A DNA stretch of 64,000 nt, taken from assembly GCA_030063045.1 (NCBI GenBank), contig JAQSEB010000084.1, forward strand, positions 124,001 to 188,000, written 5' to 3'. Both the position numbers and the translations under genes were made by a program. Position 1 is the first letter of the stretch. Each line of letters opens with the position of its first letter. Under the pieces are notes generated by a model. That model saw only the letters and a list, made by a program, of their open reading frames with translations. It was not told the origin of the DNA and searched no databases. This document shows positions 9,975 to 24,130 of the stretch, piece after piece. The DNA comes from Pratylenchus scribneri (taxonomy: Eukaryota > Nematoda > Chromadorea > Rhabditida > Pratylenchidae).

Positions 9975-11085
9975 TGGGTAGGGTGAACTAGGTGATTAAG
10001 AAAAATGCTGGTGGGTAGGGTGAACTAGGTGATTAAGGAAAATGCAGGTGGGTAGAGTGAACTAGGTGATTAAGGAAAATGCTGGTGGATAGGGTAAACT
10101 AGGTGATCGAGTAAGATGCAGGTGGATAGGGTGAAGTTGGTGATTAAGGAAAATGCAGGTGGATTGGGTGAACTAGGTGATCGAGTAAGATGCAGGTGGG
10201 TAGGGTGAACTAAGTGATTAAGGAAAATGCTGGTGGATAGGGTGAACAAGGAGATTAAGGAAAATGCAGATGGGTAGGGTGAACTAGGTGATTAAGGAAA
10301 ATGCAGGTGGGTAGTTTGAACTAGGTGATTAAGGAAAATGCAGGTGGGTAGGGTGAACTAGGTGATTAAGGAAAATGCTGGAGGATAGGGTGAACTAGGT
10401 GATTAAGGAAAATGCAGGTGGGTAGGATGAACTAGGTGATTAAGGAAAATGCTGGTGGGTAGGGTGAACTAGGTGATTAAGGAAAATGCAGGTTGGTAGG
10501 GTGAACTAGGTGATTAAGGAAAATGCTGGTGGATAGGGTGAACTAGGTGATTAAGGAAAATGCTGGAGGATAGGGTGAACTAGGTGATTAAGGAAAATGC
10601 AGGTGGGTAGGATGAACTAGGTGATCGAGTAAGATGCAGGTAGGTAGGGTGAACTAGGTGATTAAGGAAAATGCAGGTAGGTTAGGGTGAACTAGGTGAT
10701 CGAGTAAGATGCAGGTGGATAGGGTGAACTAAGTGATTAAGGAAAATGCAGGTGGGTAAGGTGAACTAGGTGATTAAGGAAAATGCTGGTGGATAGGGTG
10801 AACTAGGTGATTAAGGAAAATGCAGGTGGGTAGGGTGAACTAGGTGATTAAGGAAAATGATGGTGGATATTGGTGATTAAGGAAAATGCTGGTGGATAGG
10901 GTGAACTAGGTGATTAAGGAAAATGCAGGTGGGTAGGGTGAACTAGATGATTAAGGAAAATGCAGGTGGGTAGGGTGAACTAGGTGATTAAGGAAAATGC
11001 TGGTGGATAGGGTGAACTAGGTTATTAAGGAAAATGCTGGTGGGTAGGGTGAACTAGGTGATTAAGGAAAATGCAGGTGGGTAGG
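9975..11085 (+). repeat. 1.1-kb satellite block duplicated at 17007-18117
   Basis: Rare markers recur in the same order at a constant offset of 7032 bp: gattaagaaaaatg (9994 and 17026), gtagagtg (10052 and 17084), gtagtttg (10311 and 17343) and the 8-bp-deleted unit. The offset equals 190 units plus ten +1 units minus one 8-bp deletion. Few differences separate the copies, for example ggttgg near 10491. Confidence 0.85.
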
Positions 11086-14000
11086 GTGAACTAGGTGATT
11101 AAGGAAAATGCTGGTGGATAGGGTGAACAAGGAGATTAAGGAAAATGCAGATGGGTAGGGTGAACTAGGTGATTAAGGAAAATGCAGGTGGGTAGGGTGA
11201 ACTAGGTGATTAAGGAAAATGCTGGTGGATAGGGTGAACTAGGTGATTAAGGAAAATGCTGGAGGATAGGGTGAACTAGGTTATTAAGGAAAATGCAGGT
11301 GGGTAGGATGAACTAGGTGATTAAGGAAAATGCTGGTGGGTAGGGTGAACTAGGTGATTAAGGAAAATGCAGGTGGGTAGGGTGAACTAGGTGATTAAGG
11401 AAAATGCTGGTGGATAGGGTGAACTAGGTGATTAAGGAAAATGCTGGAGGATAGGGTGAACTAGGTGATTAAGGAAAATGCAGGTGGGTAGGATGAACTA
11501 GGTGATCGAGTAAGATGCAGGTGGGTAGGGTGAACTAGGTGATTAAGGAAAATGCAGGTAGGTTAGGGTGAACTAGGTGATCGAGTAAGATGCAGGTGGA
11601 TAGGGTGAACTAAGTGATTAAGGAAAATGCAGGTGGGTAAGGTGAACTAGGTGATTAAGGAAAATGCTGGTGGATAGGGTGAACTAGGTGATTAAGGAAA
11701 ATGCAGGTGGGTAGGGTGAACTAGGTGATTAAGGAAAATGATGGTGGATAGGGTGAACTTGGTGATTAAGGAAAATGCTGGTGGATAGGGTGAACTTGGT
11801 GATTAAGGAAAATGCTGGTGGATAGGGTGAACTAGGTGATTAAGGAAAATGCAGGTGGGTAGGGTGAACTAGGTGATTAAGGAAAATGCTGGTGGATAGG
11901 GTGAACTAGGTTATTAAGGAAAATGCTGGTGGGTAGGGTGAACTAGGTGATTAAGGAAAATGCAGGTGGGTAGGGTGAACTAGGTGATTAAGGAAAATGC
12001 TGGTGGATAGGGTGAACTAGGTGATTAAGGAAAATGCAGGTGGGTAGGGTGAACTAGGTGATTAAGGAAAATGCTGGTGGATAGGGTGAACTAGGTTATT
12101 AAGGAAAATGCAGGTGGGTAGGGTGAACTAGGTGATTAAGGAAAATGCTGGTGGATAGGGTGAATTTGGTGATTAAGGAAAATGCTGGTGGATAGGGTGA
12201 ACTAGGTGATTAAGGAAAATGCTGGAGGATAGGGTGAACTAGGTGATTAAGGAAAATGCAGGTGGGTAGGATGAACTAGGTGATCGAGTAAGATGCAGGT
12301 GGGTAGGGTGAACTAGGTGATTAAGGAAAATGCAGGTAGGTTAGGGTGAACTAGGTGATTAAGGAAAATGCAGGTGGGTAAGGTGAACTAGGTGATTAAG
12401 GAAAATGCTGGTGGATAGGGTGAACTAGGTGATTAAGGAAAATGCAGGTGGGTAGGGTGAACTAAGTGATTAAGGAAAATGCAGGTGGGTAAGGTGAACT
12501 AGGTGATTAAGGAAAATGCTGGTGGATAGGGTGAACTAAGTGATTAAGGAAAATGCAGGTGGGTAAGGTGAACTAGGTGATTAAGGAAAATGCTGGTGGA
12601 TAGGGTGAACTAGGTGATTAAGGAAAATGCAGGTGGGTAGGGTGAACTAAGTGATTAAGGAAAATGCAGGTGGGTAAGGTGAACTAGGTGATTAAGGAAA
12701 ATGCTGGTGGATAGGGTGAACTAGGTGATTAAGGAAAATGCAGGTGGGTAGGGTGAACTAGGTGATTAAGGAAAATGATGGTGGATAGGGTGAACTAGGT
12801 GATTAAGGAAAATGCTGGTGGATAGGGTGAATTTGGTGATTAAGGAAAATGCTGGTGGATAGGGTGAACTAGGTGATTAAGGAAAATGCTGGAGGATAGG
12901 GTGAACTAGGTGATTAAGGAAAATGCAGGTGGGTAGGATGAACTAGGTGATCGAGTAAGATGCAGGTGGGTAGGGTGAACTAGGTGATTAAGGAAAATGC
13001 AGGTAGGTTAGGGTGAACTAGGTGATTAAGGAAAATGCTGGTGGATAGGGTGAACAAAGTGATTAAGGAAAATGCAGGTGGGTAAGGTGAACTAGGTGAT
13101 TAAGGAAAATGCTGGTGGATAGGGTGAACTAGGTGATTAAGGAAAATGCAGGTGGGTAGGGTGAACTAGGTGATTAAGGAAAATGATGGTGGATAGGGTG
13201 AACTTGGTGATTAAGGAAAATGCTGGTGGGTAGGGTGAACTAGGTGATTAAGGAAAATGCAGGTGGGTAGGGTGAACTTGGTGATTAAGGAAAATGCTGG
13301 TGGGTAGGGTGAACTAGGTGATTAAGGAAAATGCAGGTGGGTAGGGTGAACTAGGTGATTAAGGAAAATGCTGGAGGATAGGGTGAACTAGGTGATTAAG
13401 GAAAATGCAGGTGGGTAGGATGAACTAGGTGATTAAGGAAAATGCTGGTGGATAGGGTGAATTTGGTGATTAAGGAAAATGCTGGTGGATAGGGTGAACT
13501 AGGTGATTAAGGAAAATGCTGGAGGATAGGGTGAACTAGGTGATTAAGGAAAATGCAGGTGGGTAGGATGAACTAGGTGATCGAGTAAGATGCAGGTGGG
13601 TAGGGTGAACTAGGTGATTAAGGAAAATGCAGGTAGGTTAGGGTGAACTAGGTGATTAAGGAAAATGCTGGTGGATAGGGTGAACTAAGTGATTAAGGAA
13701 AATGCAGGTGGGTAAGGTGAACTAGGTGATTAAGGAAAATGCTGGTGGATAGGGTGAACTAGGTGATTAAGGAAAATGCAGGTGGGTAGGGTGAACTAAG
13801 TGATTAAGGAAAATGCAGGTGGGTAAGGTGAACTAGGTGATTAAGGAAAATGCTGGTGGATAGGGTGAACTAGGTGATTAAGGAAAATGCAGGTGGGTAG
13901 GGTGAACTAGGTGATTAAGGAAAATGATGGTGGATAGGGTGAACTAGGTGATTAAGGAAAATGCTGGTGGATAGGGTGAATTTGGTGATTAAGGAAAATG

Positions 14001-17000
14001 CTGGTGGATAGGGTGAACTAGGTGATTAAGGAAAATGCTGGAGGATAGGGTGAACTAGGTGATTAAGGAAAATGCAGGTGGGTAGGATGAACTAGGTGAT
14101 CGAGTAAGATGCAGGTAGGTAGGGTGAACTAGGTGATTAAGGAAAATGCAGGTAGGTTAGGGTGAACTAGGTGATTAAGGAAAATGCTGGTGGATAGGGT
14201 GAACTAGGTGATTAAGGAAAATGCTGGTGGATAGGGTGAATTTGGTGATTAAGGAAAATGCTGGTGGATAGGGTGAACTAGGTGATTAAGGAAAATGCTG
14301 GAGGATAGGGTGAACTAGGTGATTAAGGAAAATGCAGGTGGGTAGGATGAACTAGGTGATCGAGTAAGATGCAGGTGGGTAGGATGAACTAGGTGATCGA
14401 GTAAGATGCAGGTGGGTAGGGTGAACTAGGTGATTAAGGAAAATGCAGGTAGGTTAGGGTGAACTAGGTGATTAAGGAAAATGCTGGTGGATAGGGTGAA
14501 CTAAGTGATTAAGGAAAATGCAGGTGGGTAAGGTGAACTAGGTGATTAAGGAAAATGCTGGTGGATAGGGTGAACTAGGTGATTAAGGAAAATGCAGGTG
14601 GGTAGGGTGAACTAAGTGATTAAGGAAAATGCAGGTGGGTAAGGTGAACTAGGTGATTAAGGAAAATGCTGGTGGATAGGGTGAACTAGGTGATTAAGGA
14701 AAATGCAGGTGGGTAGGGTGAACTAGGTGATTAAGGAAAATGCTGGTGGATAGGGTGAACTAGGTGATTAAGGAAAATGCAGGTGGGTAGGGTGAACTAA
14801 GTGATTAAGGAAAATGCAGGTGGGTAAGGTGAACTAGGTGATTAAGGAAAATGCTGGTGGATAGGGTGAACTAGGTGATTAAGGAAAATGCAGGTGGGTA
14901 GGGTGAACTAGGTGATTAAGGAAAATGATGGTGGATAGGGTGAACTAGGTGATTAAGGAAAATGCTGGTGGATAGGGTGAATTTGGTGATTAAGGAAAAT
15001 GCTGGTGGATAGGGTGAACTAGGTGATTAAGGAAAATGCTGGAGGATAGGGTGAACTAGGTGATTAAGGAAAATGCAGGTGGGTAGGATGAACTAGGTGA
15101 TCGAGTAAGATGCAGGTGGGTAGGGTGAACTAGGTGATTAAGGAAAATGCAGGTAGGTTAGGGTGAACTAGGTGATTAAGGAAAATGCTGGTGGATAGGG
15201 TGAACAAAGTGATTAAGGAAAATGCAGGTGGGTAAGGTGAACTAGGTGATTAAGGAAAATGCTGGTGGATAGGGTGAACTAGGTGATTAAGGAAAATGCA
15301 GGTGGGTAGGGTGAACTAGGTGATTAAGGAAAATGATGGTGGATAGGGTGAACTTGGTGATTAAGGAAAATGCTGGTGGGTAGGGTGAACTAGGTGATTA
15401 AGGAAAATGCAGGTGGGTAGGGTGAACTTGGTGATTAAGGAAAATGCTGGTGGGTAGGGTGAACTAGGTGATTAAGGAAAATGCAGGTGGGTAGGGTGAA
15501 CTAGGTGATTAAGGAAAATGCTGGAGGATAGGGTGAACTAGGTGATTAAGGAAAATGCAGGTGGGTAGGATGAACTAGGTGATTAAGGAAAATGCTGGTG
15601 GATAGGGTGAATTTGGTGATTAAGGAAAATGCTGGTGGATAGGGTGAACTAGGTGATTAAGGAAAATGCTGGAGGATAGGGTGAACTAGGTGATTAAGGA
15701 AAATGCAGGTGGGTAGGATGAACTAGGTGATCGAGTAAGATGCAGGTGGGTAGGGTGAACTAGGTGATTAAGGAAAATGCAGGTAGGTTAGGGTGAACTA
15801 GGTGATTAAGGAAAATGCTGGTGGATAGGGTGAACTAAGTGATTAAGGAAAATGCAGGTGGGTAAGGTGAACTAGGTGATTAAGGAAAATGCTGGTGGAT
15901 AGGGTGAACTAGGTGATTAAGGAAAATGCAGGTGGGTAGGGTGAACTAAGTGATTAAGGAAAATGCAGGTGGGTAAGGTGAACTAGGTGATTAAGGAAAA
16001 TGCTGGTGGATAGGGTGAACTAGGTGATTAAGGAAAATGCAGGTGGGTAGGGTGAACTAGGTGATTAAGGAAAATGCTGGTGGATAGGGTGAATTTGGTG
16101 ATTAAGGAAAATGCTGGTGGATAGGGTGAACTAGGTGATTAAGGAAAATGCTGGAGGATAGGGTGAACTAGGTGATTAAGGAAAATGCAGGTGGGTAGGA
16201 TGAACTAGGTGATCGAGTAAGATGCAGGTAGGTAGGGTGAACTAGGTGATTAAGGAAAATGCAGGTAGGTTAGGGTGAACTAGGTGATTAAGGAAAATGC
16301 TGGTGGATAGGGTGAACTAAGTGATTAAGGAAAATGCAGGTGGGTAAGGTGAACTAGGTGATTAAGGAAAATGCTGGTGGATAGGGTGAACTAGGTGATT
16401 AAGGAAAATGCAGGTGGGTAGGGTGAACTAGGTGATTAAGGAAAATGATGGTGGATAGGGTGAACTTGGTGATTAAGGAAAATGCTGGTGGGTAGGGTGA
16501 ACTAGGTGATTAAGGAAAATGATGGTGGATAGGGTGAACTTGGTGATTAAGGAAAATGCTGGTGGGTAGGGTGAACTAGGTGATTAAGGAAAATGCAGGT
16601 GGGTAGGTTGAACTAGGTGATTAAGGAAAATGCTGGAGGATAGGGTGAACTAGGTGATTAAGGAAAATGCAGGTGGGTAGGATGAACTAAGTGATTAAGG
16701 AAAATGCAGGTGGGTAAGGTGAACTAGGTGATTAAGGAAAATGCTGGTGGATAGGGTGAACTAGGTGATTAAGGAAAATGCAGGTGGGTAGGGTGAACTA
16801 GGTGATTAAGGAAAATGCTGGTGGATAGGGTGAACTAGGTGATTAAGGAAAATGCAGGTGGGTAGGGTGAACTAGGTGATTAAGGAAAATGCAGGTGGGT
16901 AGGGTGAACTAGGTGATTAAGGAAAATGCTGGTGGATAGGGTGAACTAGGTTATTAAGGAAAATGCTGGTGGGTAGGGTGAACTAGGTGATTAAGGAAAA

Positions 17001-20000
17001 TGCAGGTGGGTAGGGTGAACTAGGTGATTAAGAAAAATGCTGGTGGGTAGGGTGAACTAGGTGATTAAGGAAAATGCAGGTGGGTAGAGTGAACTAGGTG
17101 ATTAAGGAAAATGCTGGTGGATAGGGTAAACTAGGTGATCGAGTAAGATGCAGGTGGATAGGGTGAAGTTGGTGATTAAGGAAAATGCAGGTGGATTGGG
17201 TGAACTAGGTGATCGAGTAAGATGCAGGTGGGTAGGGTGAACTAAGTGATTAAGGAAAATGCTGGTGGATAGGGTGAACAAGGAGATTAAGGAAAATGCA
17301 GATGGGTAGGGTGAACTAGGTGATTAAGGAAAATGCAGGTGGGTAGTTTGAACTAGGTGATTAAGGAAAATGCAGGTGGGTAGGGTGAACTAGGTGATTA
17401 AGGAAAATGCTGGAGGATAGGGTGAACTAGGTGATTAAGGAAAATGCAGGTGGGTAGGATGAACTAGGTGATTAAGGAAAATGCTGGTGGGTAGGGTGAA
17501 CTAGGTGATTAAGGAAAATGCAGGTGGGTAGGGTGAACTAGGTGATTAAGGAAAATGCTGGTGGATAGGGTGAACTAGGTGATTAAGGAAAATGCTGGAG
17601 GATAGGGTGAACTAGGTGATTAAGGAAAATGCAGGTGGGTAGGATGAACTAGGTGATCGAGTAAGATGCAGGTAGGTAGGGTGAACTAGGTGATTAAGGA
17701 AAATGCAGGTAGGTTAGGGTGAACTAGGTGATCGAGTAAGATGCAGGTGGATAGGGTGAACTAAGTGATTAAGGAAAATGCAGGTGGGTAAGGTGAACTA
17801 GGTGATTAAGGAAAATGCTGGTGGATAGGGTGAACTAGGTGATTAAGGAAAATGCAGGTGGGTAGGGTGAACTAGGTGATTAAGGAAAATGATGGTGGAT
17901 ATTGGTGATTAAGGAAAATGCTGGTGGATAGGGTGAACTAGGTGATTAAGGAAAATGCAGGTGGGTAGGGTGAACTAGATGATTAAGGAAAATGCAGGTG
18001 GGTAGGGTGAACTAGGTGATTAAGGAAAATGCTGGTGGATAGGGTGAACTAGGTTATTAAGGAAAATGCTGGTGGGTAGGGTGAACTAGGTGATTAAGGA
18101 AAATGCAGGTGGGTAAGGTGAACTAGGTGATTAAGGAAAATGCTGGTGGATAGGGTGAACTAGGTGATTAAGGAAAATGCAGGTGGGTAGGGTGAACTAG
18201 GTGATTAAGGAAAATGATGGTGGATATTGGTGATTAAGGAAAATGCTGGTGGATAGGGTGAACTAGGTGATTAAGGAAAATGCAGGTGGGTAGGGTGAAC
18301 TAGATGATTAAGGAAAATGCAGGTGGGTAGGGTGAACTAGGTGATTAAGGAAAATGCTGGTGGATAGGGTGAACTAGGTGATCGAGTAAGATGCAGGTGG
18401 GTAGGGTGAACTAGGTGATTAAGGAAAATGCAGGTAGGTTAGGGTGAACTAGGTGATTAAGGAAAATGCTAGTGGATAGGGTGAACAAAGTGATTAAGGA
18501 AAATGCAGGTGGGTAAGGTGAACTAGGTGATTAAGGAAAATGCTGGTGGATAGGGTGAACTAGGTGATTAAGGAAAATGCAGGTGGGTAGGGTGAACTAG
18601 GTGATTAAGGAAAATGATGGTGGATAGGGTGAACTTGGTGATTAAGGAAAATGCTGGTGGGTAGGGTGAACTAGGTGATTAAGGAAAATGCAGGTGGGTA
18701 GGGTGAACTTGGTGATTAAGGAAAATGCTGGTGGGTAGGGTGAACTAGGTGATTAAGGAAAATGCAGGTGGGTAGGGTGAACTAGGTGATTAAGGAAAAT
18801 GCTGGAGGATAGGGTGAACTAGGTGATTAAGGAAAATGCAGGTGGGTAGGATGAACTAGGTGATTAAGGAAAATGCTGGTGGATAGGGTGAATTTGGTGA
18901 TTAAGGAAAATGCTGGTGGATAGGGTGAACTAGGTGATTAAGGAAAATGCTGGAGGATAGGGTGAACTAGGTGATTAAGGAAAATGCAGGTGGGTAGGAT
19001 GAACTAGGTGATCGAGTAAGATGCAGGTGGGTAGGGTGAACTAGGTGATTAAGGAAAATGCAGGTAGGTTAGGGTAAACTAGGTGATTAAGGAAAATGCT
19101 GGTGGATAGGGTGAACTAAGTGATTAAGGAAAATGCAGGTGGGTAAGGTGAACTAGGTGATTAAGGAAAATGCTGGTGGATAGGGTGAACTAGGTGATTA
19201 AGGAAAATGCAGGTGGGTAGGGTGAACTAAGTGATTAAGGAAAATGCAGGTGGGTAAGGTGAACTAGGTGATTAAGGAAAATGCTGGTGGATAGGGTGAA
19301 CTAGGTGATTAAGGAAAATGCAGGTGGGTAGGGTGAACTAGGTGATTAAGGAAAATGATGGTGGATAGGGTGAACTAGGTGATTAAGGAAAATGCTGGTG
19401 GATAGGGTGAATTTGGTGATTAAGGAAAATGCTGGTGGATAGGGTGAACTAGGTGATTAAGGAAAATGCTGGAGGATAGGGTGAACTAGGTGATTAAGGA
19501 AAATGCTGGGTAGGATGAACTAGGTGATCGAGTAAGATGCAGGTAGGTAGGGTGAACTAGGTGATTAAGGAAAATGCAGGTAGGTTAGGGTGAACTAGGT
19601 GATTAAGGAAAATGCTGGTGGATAGGGTGAACTAAGTGATTAAGGAAAATGCAGGTGGGTAAGGTGAACTAGGTGATTAAGGAAAATGCTGGTGGATAGG
19701 GTGAACTAGGTGATTAAGGAAAATGCAGGTGGGTAGGGTGAACTAGGTGATTAAGGAAAATGATGGTGGATAGGGTGAACTTGGTGATTAAGGAAAATGC
19801 TGGTGGGTAGGGTGAACTAGGTGATTAAGGAAAATGATGGTGGATAGGGTGAACTTGGTGATTAAGGAAAATGCTGGTGGATAGGGTGAACTAGGTGATT
19901 AAGGAAAATGCAGGTGGGTAGGTTGAACTAGGTGATTAAGGAAAATGCTGGAGGATAGGGTGAACTAGGTGATTAAGGAAAATGCAGGTGGGTAGGATGA

Positions 20001-20159
20001 ACTAAGTGATTAAGGAAAATGCAGGTGGGTAAGGTGAACTAGGTGATTAAGGAAAATGCTGGTGGATAGGGTGAACTAGGTGATTAAGGAAAATGCAGGT
20101 GGGTAGGGTGAACTAGTTGATTAAGGAAAATGCTGGTGGATAGGGTGAACTAGGTGATT

Positions 20160-21799
20160 AAGGAAAATGCAGGTGGGTAGGGTGAACTAGGTGATTAAGG
20201 AAAATGCAGGTGGGTAGGGTGAACTAGGTGATTAAGGAAAATGCTGGTGGATAGGGTGAACTAGGTTATTAAGGAAAATGCTGGTGGGTAGGGTGAACTA
20301 GGTGATTAAGGAAAATGCAGGTGGGTAGGGTGAACTAGGTGATTAAGGAAAATGCTGGTGGATAGGGTGAACTAGGTGATTAAGGAAAATGCAGGTGGGT
20401 AGGGTGAACTAGGTGATTAAGGAAAATGCTGGTGGATAGGGTGAACTAGGTTATTAAGGAAAATGCAGGTGGGTAGGGTGAACTAGGTGATTAAGGAAAA
20501 TGCTGGTGGATAGGGTGAATTTGGTGATTAAGGAAAATGCTGGTGGATAGGGTGAACTAGGTGATTAAGGAAAATGCTGGAGGATAGGGTGAACTAGGTG
20601 ATTAAGGAAAATGCAGGTGGGTAGGATGAACTAGGTGATCGAGTAAGATGCAGGTGGGTAGGGTGAACTAGGTGATTAAGGAAAATGCAGGTAGGTTAGG
20701 GTGAACTAGGTGATTAAGGAAAATGCTGGTGGATAGGGTGAACTAAGTGATTAAGGAAAATGCAGGTGGGTAAGGTGAACTAGGTGATTAAGGAAAATGC
20801 TGGTGGATAGGGTGAACTAGGTGATTAAGGAAAATGCAGGTGGGTAGGGTGAACTAAGTGATTAAGGAAAATGCAGGTGGGTAAGGTGAACTAGGTGATT
20901 AAGGAAAATGCTGGTGGATAGGGTGAACTAGGTGATTAAGGAAAATGCAGGTGGGTAGGGTGAACTAGGTGATTAAGGAAAATGATGGTGGATAGGGTGA
21001 ACTAGGTGATTAAGGAAAATGCTGGTGGATAGGGTGAATTTGGTGATTAAGGAAAATGCTGGTGGATAGGGTGAACTAGGTGATTAAGGAAAATGCTGGA
21101 GGATAGGGTGAACTAGGTGATTAAGGAAAATGCAGGTGGGTAGGATGAACTAGGTGATCGAGTAAGATGCAGGTGGGTAGGGTGAACTAGGTGATTAAGG
21201 AAAATGCAGGTAGGTTAGGGTGAACTAGGTGATTAAGGAAAATGCTGGTGGATAGGGTGAACTAAGTGATTAAGGAAAATGCAGGTGGGTAAGGTGAACT
21301 AGGTGATTAAGGAAAATGCTGGTGGATAGGGTGAACTAGGTGATTAAGGAAAATGCAGGTGGGTAGGGTGAACTAGGTGATTAAGGAAAATGATGGTGGA
21401 TAGGGTGAACTTGGTGATTAAGGAAAATGCTGGTGGGTAGGGTGAACTAGGTGATTAAGGAAAATGCAGGTGGGTAGGGTGAACTAGGTGATTAAGGAAA
21501 ATGCTGGAGGATAGGGTGAACTAGGTGATTAAGGAAAATGCAGGTGGGTAGGATGAACTAGGTGATCGAGTAAGATGCAGGTGGGTAGGGTGAACTAGGT
21601 GATTAAGGAAAATGCTGGTGGGTAGGGTGAACTAGGTGATTAAGGAAAATGCAGGTGGGTAGGGTGAACTAGGTGATCGAGTAAGATGCAGGTGGGTAGG
21701 GTGAACTAGGTGATTAAGGAAAATGCTGGTGGATAGGGTGAACTAGGTGATTAAGGAAAATGCTGGTGGGTAGGGTGAACTAGGTGATTAAGGAAAATG
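20160..21799 (+). repeat. 1.6-kb satellite block duplicated at 33672-35311
   Basis: The +1 markers at 20689 and 21208 reappear at 34201 and 34720, an offset of 13512 bp, with matching variant order across the block. Two base differences were noticed (near 34328 and 34845). The offset equals 365 units plus twelve +1 units minus one 5-bp deletion. Confidence 0.85.
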
Positions 21800-24130
21800 C
21801 AGGTGGGTAGGGTGAACTAGGTGATTAAGGAAAATGCAGGTGGGTAGGGTGAACTAGGTGATTAAGGAAAATGCAGGTGGGTAGGGTGAACTAGGTGATT
21901 AAGGAAAATGCAGGTGGGTAGGGTGAACTAGGTGATTAAGGAAAATGCTGGTGGGTAGGGTGAACTAGGTGATTAAGGAAAATGCTGGTGGATAGGGTGA
22001 ACTAGGTTATTAAGGAAAATGCTGGTGGATAGGGTGAACTAGGTTATTAAGGAAAATGCAGGTGGGTAGGGTGAACTAGGTGATTAAGGAAAATGCTGGT
22101 GGATAGGGTGAATTTGGTGATTAAGGAAAATGCTGGTGGATAGGGTGAACTAGGTGATTAAGGAAAATGCAGGTGGGTAGGGTGAACTAGGTGATTAAGG
22201 AAAATGCAGGTGGGTAGGGTGAACTAGGTGATTAAGGAAAATGCTGGTGGATAGGGTGAACTAGGTTATTAAGGAAAATGCTGGTGGGTAGGGTGAACTA
22301 GGTGATTAAGGAAAATGCAGGTGGGTAGGGTGAACTAGGTGATTAAGGAAAATGCTGGTGGATAGGGTGAACTAGGTGATTAAGGAAAATGCAGGTGGGT
22401 AGGGTGAACTAGGTGATTAAGGAAAATGCTGGTGGATAGGGTGAACTAGGTTATTAAGGAAAATGCAGGTGGGTAGGGTGAACTAGGTGATTAAGGAAAA
22501 TGCTGGTGGATAGGGTGAATTTGGTGATTAAGGAAAATGCTGGTGGATAGGGTGAACTAGGTGATTAAGGAAAATGCTGGAGGATAGGGTGAACTAGGTG
22601 ATTAAGGAAAATGCAGGTGGGTAGGATGAACTAGGTGATCGAGTAAGATGCAGGTGGGTAGGGTGAACTAGGTGATTAAGGAAAATGCAGGTAGGTTAGG
22701 GTGAACTAGGTGATTAAGGAAAATGCTGGTGGATAGGGTGAACTAAGTGATTAAGGAAAATGCAGGTGGGTAAGGTGAACTAGGTGATTAAGGAAAATGC
22801 TGGTGGATAGGGTGAACTAGGTGATTAAGGAAAATGCAGGTGGGTAGGGTGAACTAAGTGATTAAGGAAAATGCAGGTGGGTAAGGTGAACTAGGTGATT
22901 AAGGAAAATGCTGGTGGATAGGGTGAACTAGGTGATTAAGGAAAATGCAGGTGGGTAGGGTGAACTAGGTGATTAAGGAAAATGATGGTGGATAGGGTGA
23001 ACTAGGTGATTAAGGAAAATGCTGGTGGATAGGGTGAATTTGGTGATTAAGGAAAATGCTGGTGGATAGGGTGAACTAGGTGATTAAGGAAAATGCTGGA
23101 GGATAGGGTGAACTAGGTGATTAAGGAAAATGCAGGTGGGTAGGATGAACTAGGTGATCGAGTAAGATGCAGGTGGGTAGGGTGAACTAGGTGATTAAGG
23201 AAAATGCAGGTAGGTTAGGGTGAACTAGGTGATTAAGGAAAATGCTGGTGGATAGGGTGAACAAAGTGATTAAGGAAAATGCAGGTGGGTAAGGTGAACT
23301 AGGTGATTAAGGAAAATGCTGGTGGATAGGGTGAACTAGGTGATTAAGGAAAATGCAGGTGGGTAGGGTGAACTAGGTGATTAAGGAAAATGATGGTGGA
23401 TAGGGTGAACTTGGTGATTAAGGAAAATGCTGGTGGGTAGGGTGAACTAGGTGATTAAGGAAAATGCATGTGGGTAGGGTGAACTTGGTGATTAAGGAAA
23501 ATGCTGGTGGGTAGGGTGAACTAGGTGATTAAGGAAAATGCAGGTGGGTAGGGTGAACTAGGTGATTAAGGAAAATGCTGGAGGATAGGGTGAACTAGGT
23601 GATTAAGGAAAATGCAGGTGGGTAGGATGAACTAGGTGATTAAGGAAAATGCTGGTGGATAGGGTGAATTTGGTGATTAAGGAAAATGCTGGTGGATAGG
23701 GTGAACTAGGTGATTAAGGAAAATGCTGGAGGATAGGGTGAACTAGGTGATTAAGGAAAATGCAGGTGGGTAGGATGAACTAGGTGATCGAGTAAGATGC
23801 AGGTGGGTAGGGTGAACTAGGTGATTAAGGAAAATGCAGGTAGGTTAGGGTGAACTAGGTGATTAAGGAAAATGCTGGTGGATAGGGTGAACTAAGTGAT
23901 TAAGGAAAATGCAGGTGGGTAAGGTGAACTAGGTGATTAAGGAAAATGCTGGTGGATAGGGTGAACTAGGTGATTAAGGAAAATGCAGGTGGGTAGGGTG
24001 AACTAAGTGATTAAGGAAAATGTAGGTGGGTAAGGTGAACTAGGTGATTAAGGAAAATGCTGGTGGATAGGGTGAACTAGGTGATTAAGGAAAATGCAGG
24101 TGGGTAGGGTGAACTAGGTGATTAAGGAAA
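21755..24130 (+). repeat. 2.4-kb satellite block duplicated at 28970-31345
   Basis: Units align at an offset of 7215 bp (195 units) with only a few differences seen, for example gcatgtggg near 23467 and tgtaggtgg near 24021. Shared rare variants include the gaacaaagtg unit (near 23261 and 30476). The copies diverge where the right-hand one gains extra units near 31340. Confidence 0.8.

Noticed and set aside
10671..10690. TTAGGG inside the +1 satellite variant as telomere sequence
   Set aside because: It occurs once per variant unit and never in tandem; it arises from one inserted base.
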